Assembly (NCBI GenBank): GCA_964469555.1 | Contig: CAYYAQ010000082.1 | Location: 1 to 23,200, forward strand | Length of the DNA stretch: 23,200 nt | Direction of reading: 5' to 3' | DNA from: CAYYAQ01 sp964469555 | Lineage (GTDB): Bacteria; Planctomycetota; UBA1135; UBA2386 | Part shown: positions 7,784 to 14,761 of the stretch, piece by piece | How positions within the stretch are numbered: position 1 is the stretch's first letter | Layout: every line of letters starts with the position of its first letter | Notes under the pieces: model-generated | Databases searched by the model: none | What the model was told of the DNA's origin: nothing | Seen by the model: only the letters and a program-made list of their open reading frames with translations | Translations under genes and position numbers: made by a program

Positions 7784-8324
7784 ACGAGACCCAAACCGCC
7801 CAACCGAGGGGGGCCTGCCGTCCGAAGAAGAGTTGGAGGCCCGCGCCCGTGAGTGCTTCACGCAGTGGGGCGTGATCGACCTCCTCGCCCACATCGAGGT
7901 CGTGTGGAATCGGCGGCTGAGCACGAGCGCCGGCCGCGCCCACCCCCGGCGGTTGCAGATTCACCTCAACCCGCGCCTGCTCGCCCGCGTGCCCGAGCGC
8001 GTCGACGAGGTTCTCGTGCACGAAGCGGCGCACCTCGCCACGGTGCTCCTCCACCCCGGTTCCAGGCACCACGGCTCCGAGTGGGCGAACCTGATGCAGC
8101 AGGCCGGTCACGAACCGAAACGGACCCACGACTTTCCAGTCCAAGGGCTTCGTCGGAGCCGGAGCTACTTCCTCCACCTCTGCTCGGGGTGCGGCGAGCG
8201 TCGCATCATGGACGATGCCCAGGCGCCGAAAGGCTGCGACTGCGATCCCGCGCTGACGGACGTGTTCCGCGCTCCCCGCGACAAAGAGGGTCTCTCAGCC
8301 CTGAACCGACATCGGGTTGGCTAG
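7734..8324 (+). CDS. SprT-like zinc metalloprotease domain protein
   Basis: About 196 residues. The zinc-protease signature HEAAH lies at 96-100, with the third ligand expected in HHGSEW at 112-117. The spacing and the following LMQQAGHEP match the SprT-like family, to which bacterial SprT and eukaryotic Spartan belong. A C-terminal zinc ribbon uses C150-x-x-C153 and C168-x-C170, also typical of SprT proteins. Spartan degrades DNA-protein crosslinks; the role of bacterial members is less defined. The protein is soluble and presumably cytoplasmic. The GTG at 7734 is the longest start and overlaps the preceding gene by 50 bases. Family homology begins only around residue 35, so a later start such as TTG 7833 is possible. 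Confidence 0.85.
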   Translation: MSSTPPDAIRPPSSGPERDPNRPTEGGLPSEEELEARARECFTQWGVIDLLAHIEVVWNRRLSTSAGRAHPRRLQIHLNPRLLARVPERVDEVLVHEAAHLATVLLHPGSRHHGSEWANLMQQAGHEPKRTHDFPVQGLRRSRSYFLHLCSGCGERRIMDDAQAPKGCDCDPALTDVFRAPRDKEGLSALNRHRVG

Positions 8325-8342
8325 CTTCCGCTTTCCCCACGT

Positions 8343-8348
8343 TAGTAT
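8343..8348 (+). promoter_or_regulatory. -10-like box directly ahead of the XdhC gene
   Basis: TAGTAT ends 8 bases before the ATG at 8357, which would place transcription start within about two bases of the start codon. The gene has no Shine-Dalgarno, as expected for a leaderless message. A TTGGCT lies 20 bases upstream, too far for a normal -35 box. Confidence 0.35.
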
Positions 8349-8356
8349 GGTCCCCG

Positions 8357-9286
8357 ATGAGTTCCGACCACGACGCCCCGATCCCGCCTGACCTCTTCGA
8401 GGAGATCGTCAGGTTGCGGCGCGAAGGGATTCCCGCCGCTCTCGCGACCATCGTCGGCACTCGCGGTTCCACGCCGGGCCAGGAGTCGATGCGCCTGCTC
8501 GTGAAAGAGGACGGGACGTTCCTGGGGACGGTGGGCGGCGGCTGCCTCGAATCCGAGGTGTACGACGCCGCTCTCGAGGTCATCCGCGAGGAGACGCCAC
8601 GGACACTGAAGTTCCGCCTGACGCAGAAGGACTCTCCAGACTCGGGGCTTTTGTGTGGGGGCGAAGTGACGATCTTCGTCGAGTCGATCACGATCCCGAA
8701 GCTCGTGATCTTCGGTGGTGGACACATCAGCTCCGCACTGTGTCGGGTTGCGGCCCAGGCCGGATTCCACGTCGCCGTGACCGACGACCGGGAGCGTTAC
8801 GCGCGAGTCGACCGTTTCCCCGGCGCCGCGGAGGTCTTCGCGGCCCCGTTCGCGGAGACGGCGGCGACGATGCCACTCCAGGCGAACACCTACATCGTCA
8901 TCGTGACGAGAGGCCACAAGGAGGACGGACTCGTCCTGTCCGGTTTCGCGAAACGTCACCGCGACGGCGACCGCCCACGATTCCTGGGCATGATCGGTTC
9001 CCGAACGAAGCGTGGGGTGCTGTTCCGCCAACTCCGCGGAGAGGGGGTCGACGAGGCGTTCTTTGCCACGGTCCGCAGCCCCGTCGGTATGCAGATCGGT
9101 GCGCGCAGCCACGACGAAATCGCGGTTTCCATCGTGGCCGAGTTGATCTCCGTCCGGCGGTTGGGCAAGGATGCCGAGCTGGCCTGGTCTCAGCGACCGC
9201 CTCGCAAGGTCCGTGGGGCGAAGGGTTTGCCGACCGATCCAGACGACGCCGCGGGCTCCGAAGGCTCGGTCGACGCGGTCATCTGA
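8357..9286 (+). CDS. XdhC/CoxI-family molybdenum-cofactor insertion protein
   Basis: A 309-residue protein with the two-part XdhC architecture. The N-terminal XdhC/CoxI domain holds GTVGGGCLE at 57-65 and GLLCGG at 97-102, whose cysteine is conserved in the family. A Rossmann domain begins at VIFGGGHIS, followed by MIGSRTK near 212-218 and the hallmark PVGMQIGARSHDEIAVSI near 242-259. XdhC proteins bind molybdenum cofactor, have it sulfurated, and deliver it to xanthine-dehydrogenase-family hydroxylases. No molybdenum enzyme or cofactor gene is nearby, so its client is elsewhere. The start at 8357 is the only ATG before the domain, although the frame stays open far upstream through the SprT gene region. 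Confidence 0.92.
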   Translation: MSSDHDAPIPPDLFEEIVRLRREGIPAALATIVGTRGSTPGQESMRLLVKEDGTFLGTVGGGCLESEVYDAALEVIREETPRTLKFRLTQKDSPDSGLLCGGEVTIFVESITIPKLVIFGGGHISSALCRVAAQAGFHVAVTDDRERYARVDRFPGAAEVFAAPFAETAATMPLQANTYIVIVTRGHKEDGLVLSGFAKRHRDGDRPRFLGMIGSRTKRGVLFRQLRGEGVDEAFFATVRSPVGMQIGARSHDEIAVSIVAELISVRRLGKDAELAWSQRPPRKVRGAKGLPTDPDDAAGSEGSVDAVI

Positions 9287-9397
9287 CCGTAACCCGTTCG
9301 GGAAGATGGCGTTGGGCCGAGCCCCATGCCGAGATTTGGTCGATCCCATGTGAACTCCGATCCGGAAGTCACGTTGCCCTTCCGAGCGGAGATTGGC

Positions 9398-10525
9398 ATG
9401 ATCCCCACCCCGAAACCGAACCCCTCCACCTTCCGAGTCATGAATCAGCTCGCGCGCATGAAACAGGTCGCAACCGCCCTCTCGCTCCTCTCGCTCCTCG
9501 CCGCGCCGACGGTCCTCGCCGCACAGAAGGACGTCATCTTTTTCACTGACGGCACCGTGATCCGCAACGTCAAGGTGATGTCGTGGACCGCGAAGGAGAT
9601 CAAGTTCAAGACGAAGGGAAGCGTGGACGTCCGCCCGTCGTTCATGGTCAAGGACGCGCTCGTCAAGAAGATTCGCGAGGCGCTCCTTCGTGCAGAAGAT
9701 GATCCCAGCGTTCTCATTACGGAAGCGGAGACGCACAAGGCGGACGCGCTGATCTCCTCGTACGCCCTCCACAAAGCGGCGATGTTGTTCCTCGAGGACG
9801 GCAAGACGAGCGACATGATCGCGGCGCTGCAGAAGATCGACACGGACTTCCCCGAGTCACCGTTCGCGCCCGAGTACTACCGGTGGAAGATCAAGTACTA
9901 CCTCGGCAGGAAGAAGCCGGACCACAAGAGCGCCGCGACGGTCGCAGTCAAGTACGGCGATGCGTCGCGCACGCGCTCGTGGACCCAGGCCTATCAGCAC
10001 GACTCCAACTACTGGGAGAAGCTGATCGAGGGCACCGCTGGCAAGGTGCAGCCGTCGACGTTCACCACCAACATGCGGAACATCGTCAGCAAGTCCAGCA
10101 CCGTCGCGCCGTTCGTCGCACACGCCGCCGCCGTGGAGCTCGCCGACACCTACCGCAAGCTGCAGAAGTACGACGAAGCCAAGAAGGAATATACGGCGCT
10201 CCAGGACATGAAGGGCCTGAGCGTAGACGTCCGTGCACGCATGTATCTCGGCCTCGGCTACATCAGCCTCGAGAACGCGATCTCGGCGAAGAAGGAGACC
10301 GCGAGGAAGGACGCCTACCACGAAGCTTACAAGAACTTTCTGCGCGTCTACCTCAACGCCAAGGGGGCGAATGCCGAATTCGTCGCCGAAGGCCTCTACA
10401 ACGCCGCGAAGGCGTGCGAGCAGTGGAACGAGCTTTCGAACTGCAGAGCGATGGCCGGTCGTCTGCGCGGGCGACTGAAGTTCCGCGAACCCTACAAGCA
10501 CACGAAGTGGGCAACCAAGAAGTAG
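9398..10525 (+). CDS. Exported TPR-like protein of unknown function
   Basis: About 375 residues. The start at 9398 is chosen for its Shine-Dalgarno (GGAGA at 9388-9392). ATG 9440 gives a more compact signal peptide and is a fair alternative. A hydrophobic stretch (ALSLLSLLAAPTVLAAQ) predicts Sec export with cleavage after LAA. The mature N-terminus (FFTDGTVIRNVKV, then KEIKFKTKG) looks like a small beta-barrel seen in exported planctomycete proteins. The rest is helical with TPR-like pairs (APFVAHAAAVELADTYRKLQ, VRARMYLGLGYISLENA). It is very lysine-rich near the C-terminus. It probably forms a scaffold in the periplasm; no enzymatic motif is visible. The acyltransferase gene follows after 27 bases. 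Confidence 0.8.
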   Translation: MIPTPKPNPSTFRVMNQLARMKQVATALSLLSLLAAPTVLAAQKDVIFFTDGTVIRNVKVMSWTAKEIKFKTKGSVDVRPSFMVKDALVKKIREALLRAEDDPSVLITEAETHKADALISSYALHKAAMLFLEDGKTSDMIAALQKIDTDFPESPFAPEYYRWKIKYYLGRKKPDHKSAATVAVKYGDASRTRSWTQAYQHDSNYWEKLIEGTAGKVQPSTFTTNMRNIVSKSSTVAPFVAHAAAVELADTYRKLQKYDEAKKEYTALQDMKGLSVDVRARMYLGLGYISLENAISAKKETARKDAYHEAYKNFLRVYLNAKGANAEFVAEGLYNAAKACEQWNELSNCRAMAGRLRGRLKFREPYKHTKWATKK

Positions 10526-10536
10526 CCCGCGCTCGC

Positions 10537-10542
10537 TAAGAT
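10537..10542 (+). promoter_or_regulatory. -10-like box ahead of the acyltransferase gene
   Basis: TAAGAT lies between the stop of the TPR-like gene and the acyltransferase start, ending 4 bases before the GTG at 10547 and 10 before the ATG at 10553. This would give an almost leaderless transcript. I see no -35 box at the right distance. Confidence 0.3.
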
Positions 10543-10552
10543 CCGGGTGACC

Positions 10553-11242
10553 ATGCCCGATCCCGGACAAGAACCGACGGGCTGGCGCCTCCTGTGGCGC
10601 GGGTTCTTGCGCATCTTGGTTTCGGCCACGATGCGCGTCTACTTCCGGTGGCGGGTGACGAACCGGCCCCGCATCGACGGCGCCTTCGTGCTCGTCGCGA
10701 ACCACAGTTCGTTCCTGGATCCGGTCGTGCTCGGAGCGGCGAGCCCGCGACCGGTGAGCTTTCTCATCAACTCGATGTCCAACCGCAGTCCGCTGCGTTG
10801 GTTCTATCGGTTGTTTGGTTCGATCCCGATCGATCCGCGCGGCGGCAACCGCGACTCACTCCGCCTGGCGAGATCGAAGCTTGAGTCCGGGCAGATCATC
10901 GGAGTCTTTCCTGAAGGCGGCATCACGCGAGACGGCGGGTTGCTCCTCGGCAATCCGGGTGCGGTCGCGCTCGTGCTCTCGAGAGACGTCTTCGTCGTGC
11001 CCGTCGGCCTCTGCGGGGTGGGCGAGGCGTTCCCATACGGCGCGATCTTCCCGCGACCAAAACGCATCGAAGTCCGATTCGGCGAGCCGATCCCTGCGTC
11101 GGAGTTGATGGTGGATGGTGGAAGCCGGAAGGAACAGCTGGCGCGGGCGACGGAGATGATCATGCGGGAGATCGGTTCGTTGATCGGGAGAGAGTGCCGG
11201 GAAGATGAGCTTCGCCGGCATTTCGCGGCCTCTCGGGCCTAG
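10553..11242 (+). CDS. 1-acyl-sn-glycerol-3-phosphate acyltransferase-like (PlsC family)
   Basis: A 229-residue lysophospholipid acyltransferase. Motif I is NHSSFLD, giving the catalytic H51-x4-D56. Motif III is FPEGG at 119-123, which binds the glycerol-phosphate backbone. IPIDPRGG near 91-98 is motif II. A hydrophobic/amphipathic N-terminus (LLWRGFLRILVSATM) suggests peripheral membrane attachment. The enzyme would acylate lysophosphatidic acid to phosphatidic acid in membrane lipid synthesis; related members act on other lyso-lipids. The length fits plsC. GTG 10547 and ATG 10553 are both possible starts and differ by two codons. A terminator-like hairpin overlaps its stop, so it probably ends the transcription unit. 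Confidence 0.9.
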   Translation: MPDPGQEPTGWRLLWRGFLRILVSATMRVYFRWRVTNRPRIDGAFVLVANHSSFLDPVVLGAASPRPVSFLINSMSNRSPLRWFYRLFGSIPIDPRGGNRDSLRLARSKLESGQIIGVFPEGGITRDGGLLLGNPGAVALVLSRDVFVVPVGLCGVGEAFPYGAIFPRPKRIEVRFGEPIPASELMVDGGSRKEQLARATEMIMREIGSLIGRECREDELRRHFAASRA

Positions 11243-11259
11243 CGCGCCGCGTTTTTCTT
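11224..11259 (+). terminator. Rho-independent-like terminator of the acyltransferase gene
   Basis: CGCGGC at 11224-11229 is perfectly complementary to GCCGCG at 11246-11251 and is followed by TTTTTCTT. The 16-base loop is large and the 5' arm lies within the last codons of the gene. A GC stem directly followed by a T-run is nonetheless the classic terminator layout. Confidence 0.55.
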
Positions 11260-11289
11260 CGGTTCCTTTGCCCTTCTTGCCCTCGCTGT

Positions 11290-11338
11290 TCCCTCCTAGT
11301 TGCCGCGACTGTTCGCGGTAGCCCGACCAAAGGAGGGA
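11290..11338 (+). promoter_or_regulatory. Nested RNA structure covering the sigma-factor Shine-Dalgarno
   Basis: TCCCTCCT at 11290-11297 is perfectly complementary to AGGAGGGA at 11331-11338, which contains the Shine-Dalgarno of the TTG start at 11341. Inside this 8-bp stem is a second hairpin: 11299-11308 pairs with 11313-11322 (10 bp with two G-T pairs, loop CTGT). Together they would lock the ribosome-binding site. This suggests conditional translation, for example by temperature, a bound protein or a competing RNA. The pairing is read directly from sequence; the function is inferred. Confidence 0.5.
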
Positions 11339-11340
11339 CC

Positions 11341-11997
11341 TTGGAAGAGACCGCTGCATGTGGAGTCTGGCACGCTCGCGAGGTGGAGTTGGCGACCGCC
11401 CTCGGCATCGCGGATGAGTTCCTGAATCGCTGGGATGACGGTTTCACGACGACGAACCGCGACGACATCGGACTGCAGTCCGCGATCCTCGCCGTCGAAC
11501 GATGGGACTCACTGCGTGAGAAGAGTCGGTTTCCTTCGTTCGTGCGCACAATCGTTCGGCGAAGACGCGCGAGCCTGGTTCGCGAGAACGTCCGGCGAAA
11601 GTCCAAGGGTCGTGAGGTCGACTGCGGGACCTGCGACGAGTTCGAGCAGCCACGCAGCGAGCAACGGTGGTACTTCGTCGCCGATGCCTGGATCTGTCAG
11701 AGCGAGATGATCCACACCTTGCCGGATGTGTTCGAGCATCTGAGCGAGCTCAACGTCCGGATCCTGTTGGGCTTCTACGAGGGGTTCAGCTGTGCCGAGC
11801 TGGCTGCCCGATTCGACCTGACGATCGACAGCGTGAAGATCCGAGTCCACCGGTCGCGCCGGCGGGTGAGAGGGATCTTCGAGCGCATGGCGGTGCCGGA
11901 GACAAGTGAATTGCGGACCGGGTTGGTCCCGCTTCCGCACAAACGTGTGACCAGGCCTGTGGCCGACAACTTCAAAAGGAGAGAGATATGCGACTGA
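11341..11997 (+). CDS. ECF-like RNA polymerase sigma factor
   Basis: About 218 residues. Residues 20-86 fit sigma region 2 (a helical stretch with SRFPSFVRTIVRRRRASL). About 120-182 is sigma region 4, whose helix-turn-helix reads ELAARFDLTIDSVKIRVHRS. The two-domain layout without regions 1.1 and 3 is that of extracytoplasmic-function sigma factors, which redirect RNA polymerase to stress or envelope genes. The start is TTG 11341, placed by a strong AGGAGG 4-5 bases upstream. The C-terminal roughly 35 residues are extra. The stop overlaps the next ATG by 10 bases, so the exported TPR protein is translated with it. No recognisable anti-sigma gene is adjacent. The linker contains a C-x-x-C (CGTC), perhaps redox or metal sensing, but this is speculative. 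Confidence 0.85.
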   Translation: MEETAACGVWHAREVELATALGIADEFLNRWDDGFTTTNRDDIGLQSAILAVERWDSLREKSRFPSFVRTIVRRRRASLVRENVRRKSKGREVDCGTCDEFEQPRSEQRWYFVADAWICQSEMIHTLPDVFEHLSELNVRILLGFYEGFSCAELAARFDLTIDSVKIRVHRSRRRVRGIFERMAVPETSELRTGLVPLPHKRVTRPVADNFKRREICD

Positions 11998-12839
11998 CTC
12001 AGACGTGGGTGGCGTGCGCCATCGCGATGGTTTCGACGTGCGTGGCCGTGTTGCCCGCACAGGAGAAGACAAGTGAGAAGCCCAGCCGGGTGCGCCCGAG
12101 CAAAGAGGCGAGCGCGGCGATGAAGAAGGCCGACGCGATCCGGGCGACGGCGAAGGGCAAGAAAGGGGAGGCCCGCAAGGCCATCCTCCGCGAGGCGGCG
12201 GCGGCCTATATCCGGATGATGGAGGACTTCGTGCGTGAACCAATAGGTGCCGCGCCTGCGAGCTTTGCAGCGGCGGAGATTCTTCGGGCCGCGGGCAACC
12301 TGGACAAGGCGAAGGGCCTCTACCGAAAGTCGATCGACCTCGATGGGGCGCGGTACGGTGATCGCAGCTATCTGCAACTCGCGCACATCGCGCGGCGCAC
12401 GAAGGACCACTCGGGCGCGATCGTCCTGTACCAGAAGGTGGCTTCGGGAAAGGCGAGCTCGGGGCGGGCACACGACGCGCGCCTGTGGATTGCGCGATGC
12501 CACGCGGCTGGCGGCAAGAATGACGCCGCCGTCGCCGCGTTCCAATCGGCGATCGACAAGGCGGCGACGCCACTACAGGTGATCGACGGTTGCAATCGAA
12601 TAGCGTCGCTCCTGGTGAAGTTGGGTCGCCTCGACGACGCGGAGAAGGCCATCGCCCGCGCGGCGTCCGCCGCTGAATTGCCTTCGAACGCGAAAGGGAA
12701 GATGGCGGAGCGGCTGAAAAAGAGCCTCGCCAAGGCCTACGCGAACATGTCTTCGCGCCGGGCCTTGCAGCGCGCGCGGGACAAGGTCAATCAGGCGCAC
12801 AAGGACGCGCGGGAGGTGGAACGTCGGCGCGACCGCTGA
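11988..12839 (+). CDS. Exported TPR-repeat protein coupled to the sigma factor
   Basis: A 283-residue protein whose ATG at 11988 overlaps the sigma-factor stop by 10 bases, with AAGGAG just upstream inside the sigma gene. Residues 1-25 form a signal peptide (VACAIAMVSTCVAVLPAQ). The mature part is a chain of TPR-type helix pairs: ASFAAAEILRAAGNLDKAKG, then YLQLAHIARRTKDHSGAIVL, then LWIARCHAAGGKNDAAVAAF. It ends in a long basic, Arg/Lys-rich helix. By position it may be the target or envelope partner of the sigma factor, taking the place usually held by an anti-sigma. It has no transmembrane helix beyond the signal, so it cannot directly bind cytoplasmic sigma if exported. Function unknown. 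Confidence 0.82.
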   Translation: MRLTQTWVACAIAMVSTCVAVLPAQEKTSEKPSRVRPSKEASAAMKKADAIRATAKGKKGEARKAILREAAAAYIRMMEDFVREPIGAAPASFAAAEILRAAGNLDKAKGLYRKSIDLDGARYGDRSYLQLAHIARRTKDHSGAIVLYQKVASGKASSGRAHDARLWIARCHAAGGKNDAAVAAFQSAIDKAATPLQVIDGCNRIASLLVKLGRLDDAEKAIARAASAAELPSNAKGKMAERLKKSLAKAYANMSSRRALQRARDKVNQAHKDAREVERRRDR

Positions 12840-12875
12840 TCAGGCGAATACGAGCAGAGAGAGAGTGAGAGTGCG

Positions 12876-12902
12876 AAGGCAGGGCCGATCCGGTCCTGCC
12901 TT
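12876..12902. terminator. Bidirectional hairpin between convergent genes
   Basis: AAGGCAGGGCC at 12876-12886 pairs with GGTCCTGCCTT at 12892-12902 (11 bp, one G-T) around the loop GATCC. It lies between the convergent stops of the TPR gene (12839) and ugd (12911). Neither side has a long U-run, only the terminal TT/AA of the stem, but the strength and position fit a shared terminator. Confidence 0.6.
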
Positions 12903-12910
12903 CCACCTAC

Positions 12911-14212
12911 CTAGCGCGTGCCGATGCCGTAGTAGACGAAGCCGTGTTCCCGCATGTTTGCGGAGTTCCAGATGTTGCGACCGTCGAAGATGACCGGTTC
13001 CTTGAGTCGCGATTTGATCTCCGACGGGTCGACGTGGCGGAACTCGTTCCACTCCGTGATCAGGATCAGCGCGTTCGCGCCCTCAAGGGCTGCGAGTGCA
13101 TCCTTCGCGTACGAGATCCTGTCGCCGATGTGGTGGCGGGCCTCTGCGTTCGCTTCGGGGTCGAAGGCCGTGACAGTCGCGCCCCGTTCGACCAGCTCGT
13201 TCGAGATGACGATGCTGGGCGCCTCGCGCATGTCGTCGGTCTTCGGCTTGAAGGCGAGCCCCCACATCGCGAAGTGCTTCCCGGCGAGGTCGCCGTCGTA
13301 GTGCTTCTCCACCTTTTCGAACATCACCCGCTTTTGCGCGGCGTTGACGTTCTCGACGGCCTCGATGATGTCCATGTTCATGCCGTGCTGTTTGGCGGTC
13401 ATCATCAGCGCGCGCACGTCCTTCGGGAAACAGCTGCCACCGTATCCCGCGCCGGCGAACAGGAACGGGAAGCCGATGCGAGCATCGGTGCCGATCCCCT
13501 TGCGGACCTCGTTGACGTCTGCGCCGACGGCCTCGCAAAGGCCAGCGATTTCGTTCATGAACGAGATGCGCATCGCGAGCATCGAGTTGGCGGCGTACTT
13601 CGTCATCTCTGCGGACAGCGGGTCCATGCAGAGGATGGGTTTTCCGGTCCGGACGAACGGCGCGTAGAGCTCCTGCATGATCGCAGATGCCTTGTCGCTG
13701 TCCGAGCCGATGACGACGCGGTCCGGCTTCATGAAGTCGTCGATCGCGGCGCCTTCCTTCAAGAACTCCGGGTTGCTGACGACGTCGAACGGGTGGTCGG
13801 TCAGCTCGGCGACGGTATCGCGGACGCGGTGATTGGTGCCGACGGGCACGGTACTCTTCGTCACGATCACGCGGTAGCCGTCCATGCTCTTGGCGATTTC
13901 GCGGGCGACGTTGAGCACGTAGGTCAGATCGGCGCTGCCGTCATCGCCGGGGGGCGTGCCGACCGCGATGAAGCAGACCTTGGAGTTCTTCACCGCTTCG
14001 GCGGTGTCGGTGGTGAAGGACAGGCGCCCTTCTTCCGTGTTGCGGGCGATCAGTTCCTTGAGTCCGGGTTCGTAGATCGGAATCACGCCGTTCTTGAGTC
14101 CCTTGATCTTGTTCTCGTCGAGGTCGACGCAGGTGATTCGGTTGCCGTTCTCGGCAAAGCACGTGCCTACGACGAGGCCGACATAGCCGGTTCCGATGAT
14201 GGCAATGCGCAT
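12911..14212 (-). CDS. ugd: UDP-glucose 6-dehydrogenase
   Basis: A 433-residue enzyme, the normal length for bacterial UDP-glucose/UDP-sugar dehydrogenases. It oxidises UDP-glucose to UDP-glucuronate with two NAD+, supplying exopolysaccharide or envelope glycan synthesis. Visible motifs: NAD-binding GTGYVG at 7-12, VGTPPGDDGSAD near 84-95, TVPVGT near 121-126, SNPEFLKEGAA near 146-156, catalytic K205 in EMTKYAAN, and nucleophile C261 in GYGGSCFPKD. The C-terminal UDP-binding domain follows (GLAFKPKTDDMREAPS). The start at 14212 is set by homology and by AAGGAA at 14218-14223; the frame stays open to 14308. Close relatives such as GDP-mannose dehydrogenase share the fold, but the motif details favour UDP-glucose. 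No other polysaccharide gene is adjacent. Confidence 0.95.
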   Translation of the reverse strand: MRIAIIGTGYVGLVVGTCFAENGNRITCVDLDENKIKGLKNGVIPIYEPGLKELIARNTEEGRLSFTTDTAEAVKNSKVCFIAVGTPPGDDGSADLTYVLNVAREIAKSMDGYRVIVTKSTVPVGTNHRVRDTVAELTDHPFDVVSNPEFLKEGAAIDDFMKPDRVVIGSDSDKASAIMQELYAPFVRTGKPILCMDPLSAEMTKYAANSMLAMRISFMNEIAGLCEAVGADVNEVRKGIGTDARIGFPFLFAGAGYGGSCFPKDVRALMMTAKQHGMNMDIIEAVENVNAAQKRVMFEKVEKHYDGDLAGKHFAMWGLAFKPKTDDMREAPSIVISNELVERGATVTAFDPEANAEARHHIGDRISYAKDALAALEGANALILITEWNEFRHVDPSEIKSRLKEPVIFDGRNIWNSANMREHGFVYYGIGTR

Positions 14213-14323
14213 GTGGGTTCCTTGGTCCTTCTTCGGTCTGGAGTTGGTGCGAGGTAGGCTTGGCGAAAGCGGGCGGCGAACGCTAACCCGTCGCGCGGGG
14301 CGCCGCAACTTTTGGTATTGGCG

Positions 14324-14345
14324 TTCGCGTTCCTTCCCTTAGCAT
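14324..14345 (+). promoter_or_regulatory. Promoter for the lipoprotein gene, near-leaderless
   Basis: TTGGCG begins in the stretch just upstream of a 16-base spacer and TAGCAT at 14340-14345, which ends 8 bases before the ATG at 14354. Both boxes match the sigma-70 consensus at four of six positions. Transcription would start one or two bases before the ATG. No Shine-Dalgarno is present. Confidence 0.4.
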
Positions 14346-14353
14346 CGGCATTC

Positions 14354-14761
14354 ATGGCCAGAAAGCTTGTTGCTGTAGCCCTCCTGGCGGCGCTCGGGGC
14401 GTGCGGCAGTGTGCATAACTTAACAACGGTTTCTTGTCCCCCCGGTGACTACAGCCGTCCCACCGTGGTGCGAGGGGTGGCGCGAGCCGGATCCTACGTG
14501 GGCGCGACGTTGGGAATCGTGGCGTCCGTGGTCGTGTGGCTGCCCGTGCAGGGACTGAATCTGGTGGTGGACGAGCCGCTCGGCTACTCCGAGAAAGAGT
14601 GGTCATTCCTCCCGCTGACCGCGTGCACGTCTGCCGGACACTACGCCTTCGGGTTGCCGGCGGAGGGGTTGTACTGGTTGTTCTACGGCGCGTGGGTCGA
14701 CGACCCGGAGCCCGTCGGATTCGATCACGTGCCGGGCGCGGTCACCGGAAAGTCCAAGTAG
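14354..14761 (+). CDS. Lipoprotein of unknown function
   Basis: A 135-residue protein. The N-terminus MARKLVAVALLAALGAC is a clear lipoprotein signal with lipobox LGAC, so C17 would be lipidated after export. A glycine- and valine-rich hydrophobic stretch follows (GATLGIVASVVVWLPVQG, about 52-69) that could insert in a membrane. The C-terminal half is aromatic-rich (YAFGLPAEGLYWLFYGAW) and may be a second membrane-associated segment. No family is recognised. The start at 14354 is preferred to the earlier in-frame GTG at 14312 because it begins the signal peptide and sits behind a -10-like box. The gene is divergent from ugd, with 141 bases between starts. Confidence 0.75.
   Translation: MARKLVAVALLAALGACGSVHNLTTVSCPPGDYSRPTVVRGVARAGSYVGATLGIVASVVVWLPVQGLNLVVDEPLGYSEKEWSFLPLTACTSAGHYAFGLPAEGLYWLFYGAWVDDPEPVGFDHVPGAVTGKSK

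Noticed and set aside
12855..12872. GA-rich short repeat after the TPR gene
   Set aside because: A brief purine run without regular repeat units; not a tandem repeat or CRISPR.
12944..14257. 437-codon plus-strand frame
   Set aside because: It is the mirror of ugd, which has a complete active site.
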